Below are positions 13,376 to 28,400 of a stretch of DNA of 64,000 nucleotides, piece after piece. A model generated the notes under the pieces. The model did not search any database. It was not told the origin of the DNA and saw only the letters and a program-made list of their open reading frames with translations. The stretch covers positions 22,586,589-22,650,588 of the forward strand of contig OZ038320.1 of assembly GCA_964035795.1 (NCBI GenBank), written 5' to 3'. A program made the translations under genes and the position numbers. Origin of the DNA: Pterobdella sp. o SKG-2022 (lineage: Eukaryota > Annelida > Clitellata > Hirudinida > Piscicolidae). The first letter of the stretch is position 1. The number at the start of each line of letters is the position of its first letter.

Positions 13376-16300
13376 CAAAAAAAGTCAGTTTTGTGTTTGT
13401 CAGACAAAACCTAGCAAAAAAAAATAATCAATAAAAGACTATACAAAATTACAGAATGCATTTCTTTTTTCTCCTTGCTGAGTTTTTATCGTTTGCACTG
13501 GCCTGGTTACATGTACTGTAGGCTTTATTACCGAATTCCTCGTTTCACTTCCCAGATCTTTTTCTTGAAAGTGTGCCTGAAATAAGTACATATTCATTGA
13601 TCAAGTTTTGTTTCGGAATAAAATGTCTCAAAAAATGGTTCAAAACATTTCTACAAAGTCAGATCTTTTGACTGTACTTTCTGGGGTTAAAAATGCTGCA
13701 ACAAATAAGCAGTCTTGCCTAGAAAAATATAAAAATCTTTGGGTTATTTGCTTGAAGATTAATTTTAAGAATCAAATTAAACTCTTAGATATTGAGTCAA
13801 TTTACGTGTAGTCTCATATGTCAAAAGCTTGCAATGTACGAAAACGGCAAATAATAGCCAGGTTGTGGATGAAATGAAAAAACTTCAATTTTAAACTTGC
13901 TGAAATGCTTTGTGAGAAAAGATTGAATGAAGAGACAAAATCAAAAAATAATATCGAGTTTATAACTACAAAAAATGAATTGTTTAGCAAAAAATTTTAA
14001 AGTGTGAGATTTGTCAGGTAGCATTTTACCGGAAGCAAGCCACGACCTTTTGTGTGAACAGCTTCAGACTTTTTTTGTTGAATAAACACATTTTTCCAGT
14101 TTTTTTTCAACATCATACTAAAAAACATCAAACATAACTGCGGAAATCAAATTAAAAGTTTTTTTTAAAGTAATTAATTTGAAAAATGAAACTGGCTACA
14201 TTTGAATACTTCAAGCGTTGAAGGACAAAATTTGGGGCTTTTTACTGTTACAAACGTCTTCAAGCCAGTCAACCGTTAAAAAAATTAGATTTTAGAGTTA
14301 TATTTGATTTGAAATTCGAATGTTGAACAAACTTGGGGCAATTATTTTTTCCTAAAAAAACTAACCAATCAATTAGATAACAAAAATCAAATGTTGCCAA
14401 ATTTTTTTAATTTAAATTTCGATTCAAAGTGGTATTAAAAACAAGATAAGCAATATCAATACAGGGAAAGTACTTTAGTGAAGACAAATGACAAAACACT
14501 TGTATAATCTATGGTTATTCCTTATAATCCGGGTATCGATAATTGACAGTGTTTTCGTTTAGATTAGGAAACTCTAATTTAAAAAGAATACTTGCGAAAT
14601 GATATACTTTTTTCCAATATTTTGCTTTTTAGATTTTTCGATTACTTTTCAACTTCTATAATATTATTTATCTTTTCAAACAGTTTTGAAGTAAAAATTT
14701 TCATGATTTGAAATGTTTATTGGAATAACATTAACTCTTTTTTATACACCAGTGTAATTTTTGTAAAACTTTAATAAAAAGATTATTCAGAGAAAATATT
14801 GAATCACACAAATCCCGTGTTAGATCAGAATATAAATATTTATAAGCTATAAAAACTCATTTTTGGCCATAAAATCAAAATAATACAATTTTAAAAGCTT
14901 TTGCAATTTTCATTCAAAAATCGAAATTAGCATGATTCAGCAACCATTCTGAGCTTAAAAATATATATTTTCCAAATATACAATTGTTTGTTTATTTTCT
15001 GCAAAAAATAAAGTATACTAAGACTTGCACAAAATTTTTATATTAAAGTTCAATAGATCTCAAAAGGGTTGAAATATTCCTGCAGCCAGCATCTTCATAA
15101 AAGAACATTATACATAAAACATTCTCGACACGAACCTTGCCCACCTTACTTTTTAAAGCCTTCTTAATTAAATTGTAATGCTAGAAATAAACTTATAAAA
15201 CCTAATGTTTGCCAAATGTGATAGTATATGTACGTGTAATTAAGGGTCGTGCCCATGATGTTTGCGCGTTTTTTTTGAGCTCATGCGATTAAATGGACTG
15301 AGTTACAATTTTTTTCTATCTTATAACTTATAAGTTTATTTTTAAGTTTTCAACTTTTATTGCTTGTTTCAATTTTTACTCATTAAAGTATTGGGATTCA
15401 CTGAAAATGTTTTTTAATTCCAGTTCAAGATAAATTTTTCAAATTGTAAAATTTTAACGTAGAATGAATTTGATATAAAAGTCAACAAACGAGCTCGTAA
15501 AAGGTTGCGTAATGCAGTCGTTCAATTTTGAATTGAAAGCTGTGGTGGTGGCAAGGTGGTTTAATTTTGTATACAAAGTCATTGTTGCTATACCGTTTAT
15601 TGTTGAACAAACATTCATATCATTGAATTTAAAATTAGTATACATAATTTCATGAGTTTTTTATGGTATCAACTTGCGCCATAACCCATAAAAGCAGAAG
15701 GACCAAAAATTTCATTCACATTTTATGCAACATTATTGGATTAATAGAGATGACAAGCGGGGCCAATATCAACAAATCACCGAAAATAAATTTTAAAAAT
15801 TATCAAACATAATTAATAAAAACTATCGAAGTTATTAAAAATTACCAAGCCAGATTATTAATGATTTTACGCTTGGTTGCCACAGTGAGGAAATTCATTA
15901 AATGCTTAAGTAAACTTTATCTCTTAATTTCGTTCCAGTTTCATGCTTTGAATAGTTTCAAAAACGAAGCGCTTAAAAAGAATAACTTTTTGAATTGATT
16001 CATAAAAGTGAATACTAATAATGCATTGGTTTTGGGAGAAAGTTTTTGAGAAATTTATTAAAAATCTTTTTTATAATTTTAAAAATAAAAATAAATTATT
16101 TATAAAATATAAATGCATCAAATACTTAATGAATGGTGGAAATAATGTTTGCCAACAAACATCCCTTGTTTCATCTCAGCTTCATAATTTCATTTTTAAA
16201 TTAAAAAAATAATTCATTAGCAATGTCTTTAAAAAATTTATTCTTATCATTAATGTTTCCACGCAAATTTCGAAAATATTTTTTAATAATAGGGTAAAAA

Positions 16301-17915
16301 CTGAAAGATAATGAGAGAAAAATTTCTCCTAATATTTTCTGCATGTCGAAATAATTTTCATCGGCTCCAGTTGGTTCCATGCTGTCATCAGAAAAGGTAG
16401 TCAGGTTTATGTGTTAAAATGAATTGTCTCAAATTTAAACAAAAATATTTTGAAAAATATTTACAAAGTGTAAAAATGGCGTAAAACTTGAGACGTACGA
16501 TGTAACTTGATATCATTTTGTAGTTTCAATAGAATAGATGAATGTTTTATATGTTTACAGAATAATTTCAATAAAAAAAATCCCGCTTAATTTTTATGAA
16601 GCATCATTTTCATGATTTTATATTGGAAAAATGAACTTTTAAATACACTTGAAACAGGAAAAACTAAAATTTACCATAAGCTTAGTTTTTTACTAAGCCG
16701 TTAGTTGTCGAACCTAAATTGAGATACCTGAAAAATTTCATTTCATTGAATGAATTAACTAAAGATAACGAACTAAAAACATTTCACTATAAATGCTTCA
16801 CTGCAAACAATTAAACTTTTAACTAGGAAAATAATAGCTTCAACTTATACTTTTTTATAGAAAAAATTATTATCAGAAAAAATGTGTTTAACTGTGTGTC
16901 TCATAGCAGATATCAGTGCCGACTCATATGCGTCCCATAAACTTTTTGACTCAGTGATATCAAGAAAATTTGTAAATAAAAACACAAATTATATTTTTTC
17001 ATGTTTTCTTTCACCATAAAACACTCTTTTGAGTTCTATTCAAATGTTACGAAGCTTTTTGCGAATTAAGCTTTTATTATCAAGAGATGAATCGCCCTTC
17101 ATTTATTGAATGCTCTCCTCTTCAACCTATTTTTTCCCTTTTTTCAAACATATCCCTGCAAACATCTTAAATTTCATTCATAACTTTCTCATTCAGTCTC
17201 TAGTTAACCTTCTACTCGAATACTTCTCAGTAACCCCAGTTTGCAAATTGTGCGTTAAATGAATAAATCAATAAAAATAAACTGTATGCAAGTTCAGAGT
17301 AATATTTTTGTATGTTGAACTTGATAATGTGATTTTGACTTGAATATTACATCATGACTGATGAAATTTGGAAACTAGCAGTACGTACATTGAATATATT
17401 TAGTGAAAACTATTTTTTCAAAAAAGAAGTTTATTTTCTAAAATTAATATTAAACTTTTTTACGATGTATTGTTTAAATTATTTTTATACTATTTAAATG
17501 TAAAGTTCTAAATCTGCAATGCAAAATTAAAATGATAGAAACCTAACAGGAATCAATCCAAAGTTATTCACAAATTGGATATTTTAAATCAAATATATTA
17601 AAAATAATGACGATGAAAGTTGCAACCGATTTGTATTCAGAATTTGCATGGTTCAAGGGTTTCAACAAACTTTCCAAACAACTTCACACCAAAAAATTTA
17701 CAAATTAAAACGAAATTAAAAACGCATTTTTATAAAAAATTCAAAAAAAAATTCTAATTATATTGAAAAGATCAAAACTTGGGATAGTATCTCTAATGAA
17801 CTAAAAATGGGAAATTCTTGAAATCTTTTGATAAAATCTTAAAATGTTATATATTCATTAGAAAATCTTCTCAAGTAGTTCTTGATTTTCAACCAAAAAT
17901 TATGTTTTTCAATGT

Positions 17916-18080
17916 TGGCCCCATAGCTCAATGGTTGAGCATTAGACTAATTAGCTAGTTACCGAGTTCGCTCCCGCGTGGGCCGACAATTAGCACCTGT
18001 TCCACAGTGTGTTTTCGCTACAATAAATTTGTAGCAAGCGCTTTGATCTATAAGGAAAAGCGCTTTATAATTACCGAATT
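17916..18080 (+). repeat. tRNA-derived SINE, best-preserved copy
   Basis: The head carries an A-box (TAGCTCAATGGTTGAGC) and B-box (GAGTTCGCTCCC), then gggccgacaattagcacc, tgttccacagtgtgttttcg, ctacaataaatttgtagcaa, gcgctttgatctataagg and aaaagcgctttataa. Internal RNA polymerase III promoter boxes plus a shared unrelated body across several copies define a SINE, not a tRNA gene. No acceptor-stem pairing or anticodon arm is kept well enough for a functional tRNA. Confidence 0.85.
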
Positions 18081-19448
18081 ACATTTTCAATGAGAAATGA
18101 ATCTTTCAACTAAACCTTCAAAGCCATAATTTGATTAATATCCCATAATAAAAAATTTTTTTTTATTCTTATCTATATACAATTCAAAAAAATAAAGTTT
18201 TTTTGAATTTTTGCTAACTTGTTGATTAATTTCATTGATTGTTACATCCCTTACTTGATAAATTTACTCCTCACTTTTAGCTGCTTCTTGCTTACCGCAT
18301 TAGTGATTTATTTTAATAGAAATTTTTTTCACAAAACGCATTGTAGATGTATATAGCTTTATGCAAAAGTTTACTCAAGTTATTATCATAACTAGATTAA
18401 CGTTTTCTCTTATAATTACATCTTCCAATTTTTCGTAGACATTTTTAAAAACCGCAGAAGTTTTATTAAAGCATTTGCATTAATTTTTAATTCATTATGA
18501 TGAAGCAATGCTTTGTTTGAATGTTTTTGCAAAAACATCCTACTCTTATGACATGAAAATTTTAAAGCTCAAGTTAATGTAATACTTTAATTGCAATTTC
18601 GACCCTACTTAAATTGAAGGCTCGGAAACTTGACGAAAGTTTTATTATTCCTATGAACTCAAAAAACTCCCAGTGATTCAAGTTCAATCTTTTTGTGATT
18701 TTAAAATCATTTGTAGAACGATTATTTTCAAAAACAAGTGACGTCTCAGGAGTTGGTTCACACTACTGAGATCACCCAAGTTTTATTGAATTGATCAAAA
18801 AAGATGAACAACTCATAAAGCTTATCAGGGTTGAAAAGTCTTGGAAATGTTTAAGTTTTCATTTAATATTTGAGTTACATAAATATAATTAAAATTCCAG
18901 TTTTAATTTCACCAACTAGTTAAAACGAATATAATCAAGTAGTTTGAAATTTGTGGAAAGGTTCGTAGTATGATTATAAATACTTGGTTAAAAATATATT
19001 TTTATATCAAATTTTTGAAATTTTTTTATAATTCCATTAAAATATTTTTTTGACAATATTCTTTGGGTTATTGGAAAAAATTTTTCAATAAACTTCAACA
19101 TTGTGGCCTATCGAAAAATATATTACTTTTTGGAGAATGGGTATTTTATCAAAATTATACACGCCCAAAACCAAAAATCTAAAACGAATGTTACTAAACT
19201 TGAAAAATAGTTTTTTAAAGCTAACTTACACTGACGTACAATATATTCATATTTTCAATGTCAATGCCAGAAGATTTACAGTATTAAGGTTGTCTTAAAA
19301 ATTTCATTTTTAGCTCAAAGCTGATTATTAGAATAATTGTTTATAGAAAAATATTTTTGTTCTTCAAATAAGCTAATAAAAATATATAAAAGTTCAAAAC
19401 TTCTTTTGTTTCAAACATACTGCCCAATCTGTTCACGATTATTCTGTT

Positions 19449-22400
19449 TCAAATGACATTATTACAACAACTGCCCTGTAAGATCTGTTTGAACGACCTT
19501 CTGAAATCGATGTTGAAGATGGTGTATATGATGGGGTTGATGGCGGAATTAATATATCCCAGCCACACAAAAAACTGCATCAGTAACGGGGAGTGCAAGC
19601 ATGGGGGACAAAATGGATCTATAACGTAGTAAACGAAGAAAGGTAACCAGCAGGCCACAAACGCCCCCATTATGATCGCCATGGTTCTTGCGGCTCTGCG
19701 CTCCAATGATAGAGAAATACGTTGTTTTTCTTCTAATATCCCATTAATATGACCAGATTGGTAAGAAATGGCTTTTTTAGTTGGTTCTTTTTTCAAGTCT
19801 AGTCTTGTTTCATTTTCTGTTGAATCGGTTATATAACTTTTTTTAATTCTAGAAAAAAAAGTTTTATATGCATTTTGTAATCGATTTTTATTTATTTTAT
19901 TCTCTTCTACTTCGATAAACGTTTTTTGTTTTTTCATACGTGCGGTTACTTGTGAAGTAGCGCTAAAAGTCGTTGAAATCTTTGAAAAGCATTCAGGTTT
20001 ATTTTGTGTTTTGTTTGTTTCATCTTGATCATTGCTTTCTATGGAACAATATTTTTGATTATTTCTCATTGGTATTTCAGAAATATCTTCCTTTTTTAAA
20101 TTTCCAACCAACATTTTGTTCTCAATTTCACTCTCAAAACTTTCTGCATTCTCCTTGCAAACCAATTCAATCTTTTTATCTTTGTTTTCGAATAATTTTT
20201 TTTTAACACAAGTTTCAGAACTGAGAAAACTTCCGGATCTATTCTGTTTCACAACATCTTTTATCAATTTTTTTCGCATTTTTGCCCTCTTTCTCAATCT
20301 GGCTTTAGTTGCAGTATACACTTTGAAATAAGCAAAAACCATAATTAAGAGAGGTATGTAGAAGGAGCCCAAAGCACTGTACACAACATATCGAGGTTCA
20401 TTTGCCAGTTCGCATGTTAACTCTTTGCTATCGAAAATTTCCATGGGACGTTTGGTCCTATCTTTAGTTTCAAAAATATTTAATCTTACTGTTTTATTAC
20501 TATTAAAAACATATTTTTCTTTTTTTTTCAATTCATTTATAGTTTTTCCATCCATCGTGATTTTGAAACTGAGTAAATTCGATTTAAATGAAGATAAATT
20601 TGAAAAGGTTTCAATACTTTTGATAGTATTCATGTTATAAGCGTTTTTGTTTTTTAAGCTGAGTAACATAGTAGAATCATTAATCTTAGTTTTCAAATAA
20701 AAATTCAAAGCAGTTTCGTCGAATGAAAAGTTTTTCCCAATAACGACATCAGTGTCATCATGATGTGAAGTTACAAAGGATGAGAACAAAGGAGGGAGGG
20801 ATATCAAACCGCCAATACACCAAATGAGGAATGTCGCCAGCATCACCCTTTTGAGAGTTCTTTTTTGTGCGTAGTTAATTGGATCATATATCGCGAAATA
20901 CCTGTAAATATGTTTTTTACACTAGTCATTACTCATGGTGATAATATTGTATTTAATTTAGATACAGCCAAAGTTTACGAGAGTTGAAAATTAAAGGTTT
21001 TTATAAACAAATTATAAATATTTTCATTGTTCTTTTTCGTTTATCCAAAGTTTTCAAATTATCCTTTAAATTAAAAATCAGTTACTTATTTTGATTTTAA
21101 ATTAAGTTTTAAAATTTCTCTTCAAATAAACTTCAAAAGTCTTTGATTCTAAGTTAGATTGAATAAATTTTGATTCCTTCTATGAGTATTTTGTTCTATG
21201 TGTTGACATATGATGTCTGCCCAATTTGAAATATATTGAAAACAATTTTCATACATGCCATAGTATGGAAATAATAATGATTTAATTCTGAAAGCAAAGT
21301 CTTAGCAAAAGTTTATGAAATTATTCAATTTTACAAAATTTGTATTTAGACAAAAACTATGCCATGTGAAAAAAATTTTATCTGTAAAAATTTATTCCGA
21401 GATAAATAATTTTTTTCGCCTAAAATATTCATCAGTAATTCTAAAATAGGCGATAGAATAACTTTCAAAGTCATTAAACTAAATATTTTTTTTGCTAAAA
21501 CAATCATTTTAAGGTGAACAAATGTTTTATAGCGAGAATTATTTACCCAAAGTAGAAATTGATTAAAATTGTAAATCCATTCCGCAAAAAACAACTTTTT
21601 GAAACATAATTTTGATTATAAAAACACTGTCACATAGATCAGCACGCGATAAAGTTTTTAGCCCTAACTGTGTCACTAATATAGCACGCTACAACACCTC
21701 AAGACAATGCGCATCTTTGAGTTATATTTTGAGTTTGCATACTTCTTTAAATTTAATTGTTTCAAACTTATATGTTTTACAGTTTTTATAAACTTTCCCA
21801 AAATTGTTCTCACCTACAACTCATCAGCATGGGCACTCAACAAAAATATAGAAGCTAAGATTGACGCATTCCACCGCAAACCGCTTAAGAGAGTGATCGG
21901 TATCTGCTATCCCAATAGAATCAGCAACAAAGAACTATACAAAAGAACGAATAGCATACCCCTTTCAGTTGAAATCGTTGGTGCAAGATGGAGGATGTTG
22001 GGACATATCCTAAGAAGATCTGATACGCCAGCATTCCAGGCTATGACCTTTTACCACCCTACCACAGACATTAAAAGAAGATGTCAAATTTATCCCAAAA
22101 ATGAAACTCGAAAACTCAAAAGATTTCGAAACCATTTTTCTTCTTGCCCAGCAGAAATGTTCCTGAAGAAGAATTGTGAAGAGAGTTACCCAAGAGAAAC
22201 TCAGTCAACTATACGACTAGAGCAACTCGATGGGGATATTATTCCCAAAATTGTGTTTCAAAGCTGTCGGAATCTAAGCATTTTCTACTGTTGCGGTGGT
22301 TTATTCAGCTAACACACCACATAAATTCCGTATTTTATTGAGTTTGGATGAGAGGCCGGCTGGTGGCTATGCTTATTTTAACTCACACAAACAATAAGTT

Positions 22401-25400
22401 ATGGCAAACTGTGAAATTGAATTTTCTATGTCTAAATGTTGCAAAAACATTACTGAAACTTTTTAGAACGTTTCAAATCTTTTTGCTTGCGTTCTAAAGA
22501 CGCTAATCATTCGAGGCTTTACATTGAAAAATTTTCGATACAACTATTTGAAACCCTACATTAGGCCCCAAACAGAGTTTATTTATATTTCTTCAAATGC
22601 TTTCGTTTGAAGTACACATCGTTTCAACTAAAATCTAAAAAAATATGTATTTATTTTAGAACCAAAAAATTTAAATTTTATTCCAATTTAAAGGATAATC
22701 GTTCTTTTACTTTTAAAAAACAAAGCTAGTTTTCAACTTAAATAATAATAATAATAATGTTTAATATATAAAATATTCAAAAGAAACACATGATAGAATT
22801 CATGTATTTTATATTCGATTATAACATGTTTTTTACTGCTTCCGTAAAAAATGATTAATTTTCATCTAAACTCCCATCTGTTTGACAAAGTTTTTTAATG
22901 AAATTCATGGACTTGTAACATGTCAAAGCTTTGAACAATAGAACATTGTAAAAGCAACGTTCCAGTGTTGGGAAATAGTAGCACGAAATTTTTTTAAAGT
23001 TTAAAGCTAATTAAAGTTCCAATTTCAAACCTATTCCAATTAAATTCTGTGGACTTGAATGAACAGTTCAACCATCTTATATTTTAACTCAAGGAGTTTG
23101 AAAGGCAAAAAGTTAATTCCGCTGTAATGAATGCTATATTTAGTCATAACGTTTCGCTTAAAGTAAAACCACGAGGCATGAATAAATTCTTTTGAAAAAT
23201 AGGCCAAATAAATTCTAAAGTTGTTTTTCTTTGCAAAATGTGATCAAAATTTGAAAAAATTGTTGAACTCTTTCGTAGAAAATTATAATTATCACAGAAA
23301 ACAGGTAAATATAGCTTTTAGTTAATTCTTTGCATAAAGCAAAAATAACTTTAAATTAACAGACTCAGCTCAGGCCTATTGCTTCAATAAATATCCCTTT
23401 CCCCCGATTAGGATTTCTAAAATTAAATAGAGTGAACAATTTGCATTTTTTTGCTTGGAATTAGCTCAATTCAAATTGTAAAAAATTTCTTTTGTTTTTT
23501 CAAATACAAGTATTCGACAAAGACAAGCTATAATTTTGGATAAAATCGATTTTACTATAAAACATTAGCCCGGTTGGGACTAAAACTTTGGCATTTTTAT
23601 ATTGAACACTATCTTCTATCATTATCTTCTAGCACTATTTTCTAGCATTAAACTCCATCTAATAGCAAAAAGTAATATACCATTATTTATATGTATTCAA
23701 GTTATTAGAAAGTAATTAGCATTGCCATTATCGAAGATACTACTCATATTTAATCAGTTGTATATATTTGTTAGTTATTGTCTTATTCCCTTTTGCCTTC
23801 TCACATATTTGAAAGTTGCTATAACATTGAAAAAAATTGTTAATTAAGGTTATAGAAAGCAACTAAAACTCGTGCTGCTATGCTTGGGATAACGCTTTTA
23901 CATATGCAAATCTATTGGAATTTCCAAAGCATAGCTTTAGCTTTAAGAATAATGAAAATATGAACAATCTACTTCATTTTTATCCATAGATAAAAATATT
24001 TTTGAACCATTTTTTACTCTCTCTACAGGCTGCTAATCTTGCACATGTAAGCACGTCTCCACGAGACTTTTAAAAGTATTGCATTATGTCAATGTTATCA
24101 GTATTTGATTATCTTTGCTGCTGGTTCGGTGCCTAACGATCTCTTAAGATGAGATGTGGGAATAATTATTCATTTTATTTCACTTAAAAAATATTCTATC
24201 AATTAGTTTTAAATTCTCATTTTTATAATGAAGATTTATTTCTTATAATAAATTTTGTGAAACAAAATTTTAAAATTTTTGTGCTAATGTATAATCAACT
24301 ATTCAGAGTACGGGAAACAAACTCAAAGTATTCATCAAACAGAATCCACGAAGCTTTTCATAAGAAAATCTTACATTCTCAAGTGGTTTTGCCTAATAAA
24401 TTTTTTTTGTTTCTCATACAATTATTTCAGAGTGTTCTGCTTCAACTATTCAGATTTCTTCAAAGTTTTTAGATGTCTCAACGATAGAGCGTCTTCCTGC
24501 CCACCCATTTCTCCGTGTTTGAGTCCCGCTGCTTGCTTTTTTTAATTACCTCGATAGAATTAATTGTTATAACACATGATTTATGTTTACTATTTTTCTT
24601 AATTAGCACAAGAAAAAAATGAAAACCCGAAATTAACTTGAATTCAAACGAAAACGTTGTCAATGATGCAATATTTGCTACGCTAGATCTAGCATTTATT
24701 TGTTTCTTTCTCATTTTTTTACACTAAATATTTTTTGCCAGTTTTTTATTATTATCTGATTGCAAATTTTTTCATATAAATATAAGGTCATTTTTCTTTT
24801 TGCCCATATTTAATTGTAACTTAGTACTTTCATTTGTTTTCATCATTATCACGCCTTATTTTAAGTATATATGTGCTCATGTAATTATTTATTCACATTT
24901 TGACAATTTTTTACGTCGAATTATGGAAAAATTTTAGTAAAGTTATTGAGCAGAAAAAATAGCTATCATTTTCGATAAGTTCAGCCTTATCATAAAACAT
25001 TAGGTAATGCATAACGGGAGGTCTAGTTTGAGTACTAGACTTGTCGCGTCCGGCGGGTCTTCTGTGGATTACCAGGCAGAGGCAGGTCGTTATGCTACTA
25101 CTGATGGAAAAAACACTCAGCAAAAGAAAGCAGATTCTGTTAATATATAGACTACTATTTTATTTTCTAATTTTACTTATAACAATAATTTTAGTGACAC
25201 TAAATTTAAAATTCATATAACCAGAAAAACGCAGTCTGAAAAACACAAAATAATTAATAAATTATATGAAAAGATGATTCAATAAATGAAATAAAAATTT
25301 AATACTAAAAAATAAATTGAGAGGAACAAATATTTTAATGCTTACTGAAGCCAAAAGAACCCTTGATGAAACGGGAGACCAGAAAAAGGTTTATATGAGA

Positions 25401-28400
25401 GGTAGGAAAATGAAATAATGATATAAAGTAAAGAATTGTTGTAAGAATTTTTTAAAATGAAAAGATTGTGAAAAAAATAAATATGAAATTTTTGAGTATT
25501 CAAAAGAGAAGTGTGTGAAAAAAGGGAAAGGAGAGCTTGAACAAAAAGTTATAGCTGCAACTTTCAAAAAATAAAAGCTATGTCAAAAAAACATTATTAT
25601 TGGAATAGAATATTTAATAAATCGGCAAAAAAATTACACTAAAATGAAAAAAGTAAATTGAATACAAAAAAACACAAAATTTTTTTTTTAAATAAAGTAA
25701 ACATTGCTTAAGTCGGATTCAAATGGGCCAAGCAAAAAAATTAGAGTTAGGCGAAGATCCGACTTAGGCGAAAACGAAACATGTCCATCGTTAAGCAATA
25801 ATAAGTTATTTAAACACTATAATCACAAACTCAGACTATTGAGATACTGTAACCGCAATAAAAATTTTTATCCACGAATGAAAATATTTTAAAAAGTAAT
25901 TTTGGAACAACAGTGAGTTTCATAGTGCATTTATTCAGTATATCAAAATTACTTTAAAACTGCAACAACATTGATTGTATGTGAAAATTCTCAGTGCCCA
26001 TCAAAAAAAAAATTGGCAAATATGGTAAGCAACAATGCAGAAAAACATGCCAACAAAAAAAAATTAGTTTCACTTCAAAAGTGATTAAAGATCTTTGCAA
26101 CAAAATATCACCGTGGAAGGTTCTTGGTCTAGCTAGAGTTCAGAAATGCTGAATCAAAACTTTTTTTTTATTTCACGAACGAGTTTTAGAATTATTAACG
26201 CTTTAAATGAAATACTAGAAAATCTCTGTAACCAAATTTGGTAGAATGAAGAAATGCATCTTCACTGGTAAAAGAGCAAAATAGACGAGATTCAAAAATT
26301 TTATAACTTTTTCAAAAACTGTTGACATCAATACTAACAAAAAATTTTACTTCTACTAGGAAAAATGGCAGCCGTTGTTGGAAAAACAAAACTGTAGATG
26401 AGAGGCATTTTTGATAATTAAAACATTTAATCAGTTTAACTGTGGGCCCAAATGCTTAAACAGATGTTCTGTGTTATTTAATCTGCGTGCCGTCAAAACA
26501 TTTTCAATTCATTTTTGAAAATGGGATAGGAAAGAAATTTTAGTTATGATTCAAAAACTATCAAATCATTAGCAGCAAACCCAACGAAAGGGCGCACTTT
26601 GAGAAGGTTATAAAAAAATTTCAAAATATTATTTTGATGGGACCAGCGGACGGTCTGTCAAGAGTCTCGTTAACATTCTTGATTCTGTTGAAAATCTCAT
26701 TGTTTCATAAAAAGAAACCGAGTTATCATTTTAATAGAATTTTCGACCTTTGAAGCATTTATCATATAGCTTGTAAAAAGAACATCTGAAAAACATTGAG
26801 AAATCTGTTCTCATTTTGCCTGCTAAAAAAAGATTTTGGTTTTCGTATCAGAATCGTGTTTATGATACTGACCACACTATCAAAAGTGACTTTCAACTCT
26901 TTGAAAATTTAGTTCATTCCTTTTTCATACTATTTTAACCTTTTTTGTGCTGTGTTTAAAAAACACGGAGCTAGGCACAGCTTGTAGGAATTTAAAAAAG
27001 CTTAAATTTAGGTGTTTTCCAGTTTTTTTGAAATTTGAAGTAATGCTTGAATTTTTAAAATAAATTTTGTTTTGGAGCATTTTTGGGAAACGATTCTAGG
27101 TCTCTTGTGACAAAATGGTAGACCTACTAGACCTTTTTGTGGTCCCATTAGTTTAGTGTATCAATTAGTTTGAATTTGTTTGAAACAACTTCATTAAACT
27201 TTTTTTGATTTTTTCATAGAATGAGAAAAAAAATGAAATTTTCGACAAATTCAATTTTTTCATAATTCATTAGTTTATTATTTAAAATTTTTTTGAAATC
27301 TGACTTTCGACTCTGAAAATTTAGTTTATTCTTTTTTCATACTGTTTCAACCTTTTGAATTAGTATATTAGTTCAAATTATTTTGGAATAATATACTAAG
27401 GAAAATGAAAAAGTTCAATTTGTCGAAAATTTCAATTTTTTTTGAAAAGTAAATGTATCTAAAATCTTCCCCATTCTATAAAATAATCAAGAAAATTGAA
27501 TAAAAAAGATACATAAGATGTCTAAAAAACTTCATCAAATCATTTGTAGTTCTTAGACATTAAAAAAGTTGTTTTTTAATATTAATGAGTCAGTTTTTTT
27601 GAAGCATCGAAAAGTAAGTATGAGAGAAAAATGCTCGAAACATTTGAAAGAATTTTCAAAAAGCTTATGGATTCAATAAACTTAAAAAAAAGTGAATTAA
27701 CATAAAGTTCTTTAGAATTCATTTTTTTTAAATTAAAACTATTTGAATATAGACCATCATTTATTTTAAAAGTTAAGTTCATAAAAGTTCAGGTTCAATT
27801 ATTCATAGGCTTGATTTTCAACTATTTTATTTTTTCTCGAAGCTCTTCAATTGTTGGAACTGCCGTTGTAAATACTGAATTATTCTAATTTTCAGTTCAT
27901 TGAAAAGTTATTTTGTTGTCCATATTTATAGGAAATCTCTTGAAATAAATTTTCAACTGAACAGAATATTAAATAGAATTTGAATTGTTTTAAAATGAGT
28001 TTTCATGTTACTTAATTTGTATGAAGGAAATCACACGATGTTTTGATAAAAAAAAAACTCATGAAACTTACAAAAGCATCGTGCCAACTCTATCAAAACT
28101 CATTTTTGTTTTGTTTGTGATATTTAAATTTTTCTACTTCAAGATTTACTTTATTTATTATAAAACCGTTCAATAAAAATTTGGAGAAAAAAGTTTAGAA
28201 GCAAGACTATTTCTCACCAATAAATTTCAATTTTTTTAGCACTTTTTTTTATAGTTCTTGGTTTCTCGCAGATGTTTTAGGTTTGAAATGACAAATTAAG
28301 ACTCTAACTTCATAAAAGTGCTTGAAAATATTGTTGTAAGCTTTCAACAGAATACTTGAAACTCTTTCATCTTTAAATAACGCTTTCGAAATAACATTTG

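Larger units (their letters stand above)
4575..19448. other. Long stretch with no recognisable gene
   Basis: About 15 kb between the VPS26 stop codon and the 3' end of the receptor gene. Open frames are short and have no family resemblance. Apart from the SINE copies (6975-7108, 12703-12858, 17916-18080 and a doubtful one at 8990-9075), the inverted repeat at 10665-10727 and a possible LINE remnant near 13285-13375, nothing is seen beyond A/T-rich low-complexity DNA. Distant exons of flanking genes or non-coding RNA genes could be hidden here. Confidence 0.6.

Noticed and set aside
17916..18000. Functional tRNA gene
   Set aside because: Promoter boxes are present but stems do not pair well and the same body follows in five other places, so it is a SINE head.
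19973..20640. Three plus-strand ORFs (71-77 residues) opposite the receptor's loop regions
   Set aside because: They are antisense shadows of the receptor exon; their Phe/Leu-rich composition reflects Lys/Glu-rich coding on the other strand.
22740..22759. Short AAT microsatellite
   Set aside because: About six units only; ordinary in DNA of this composition.
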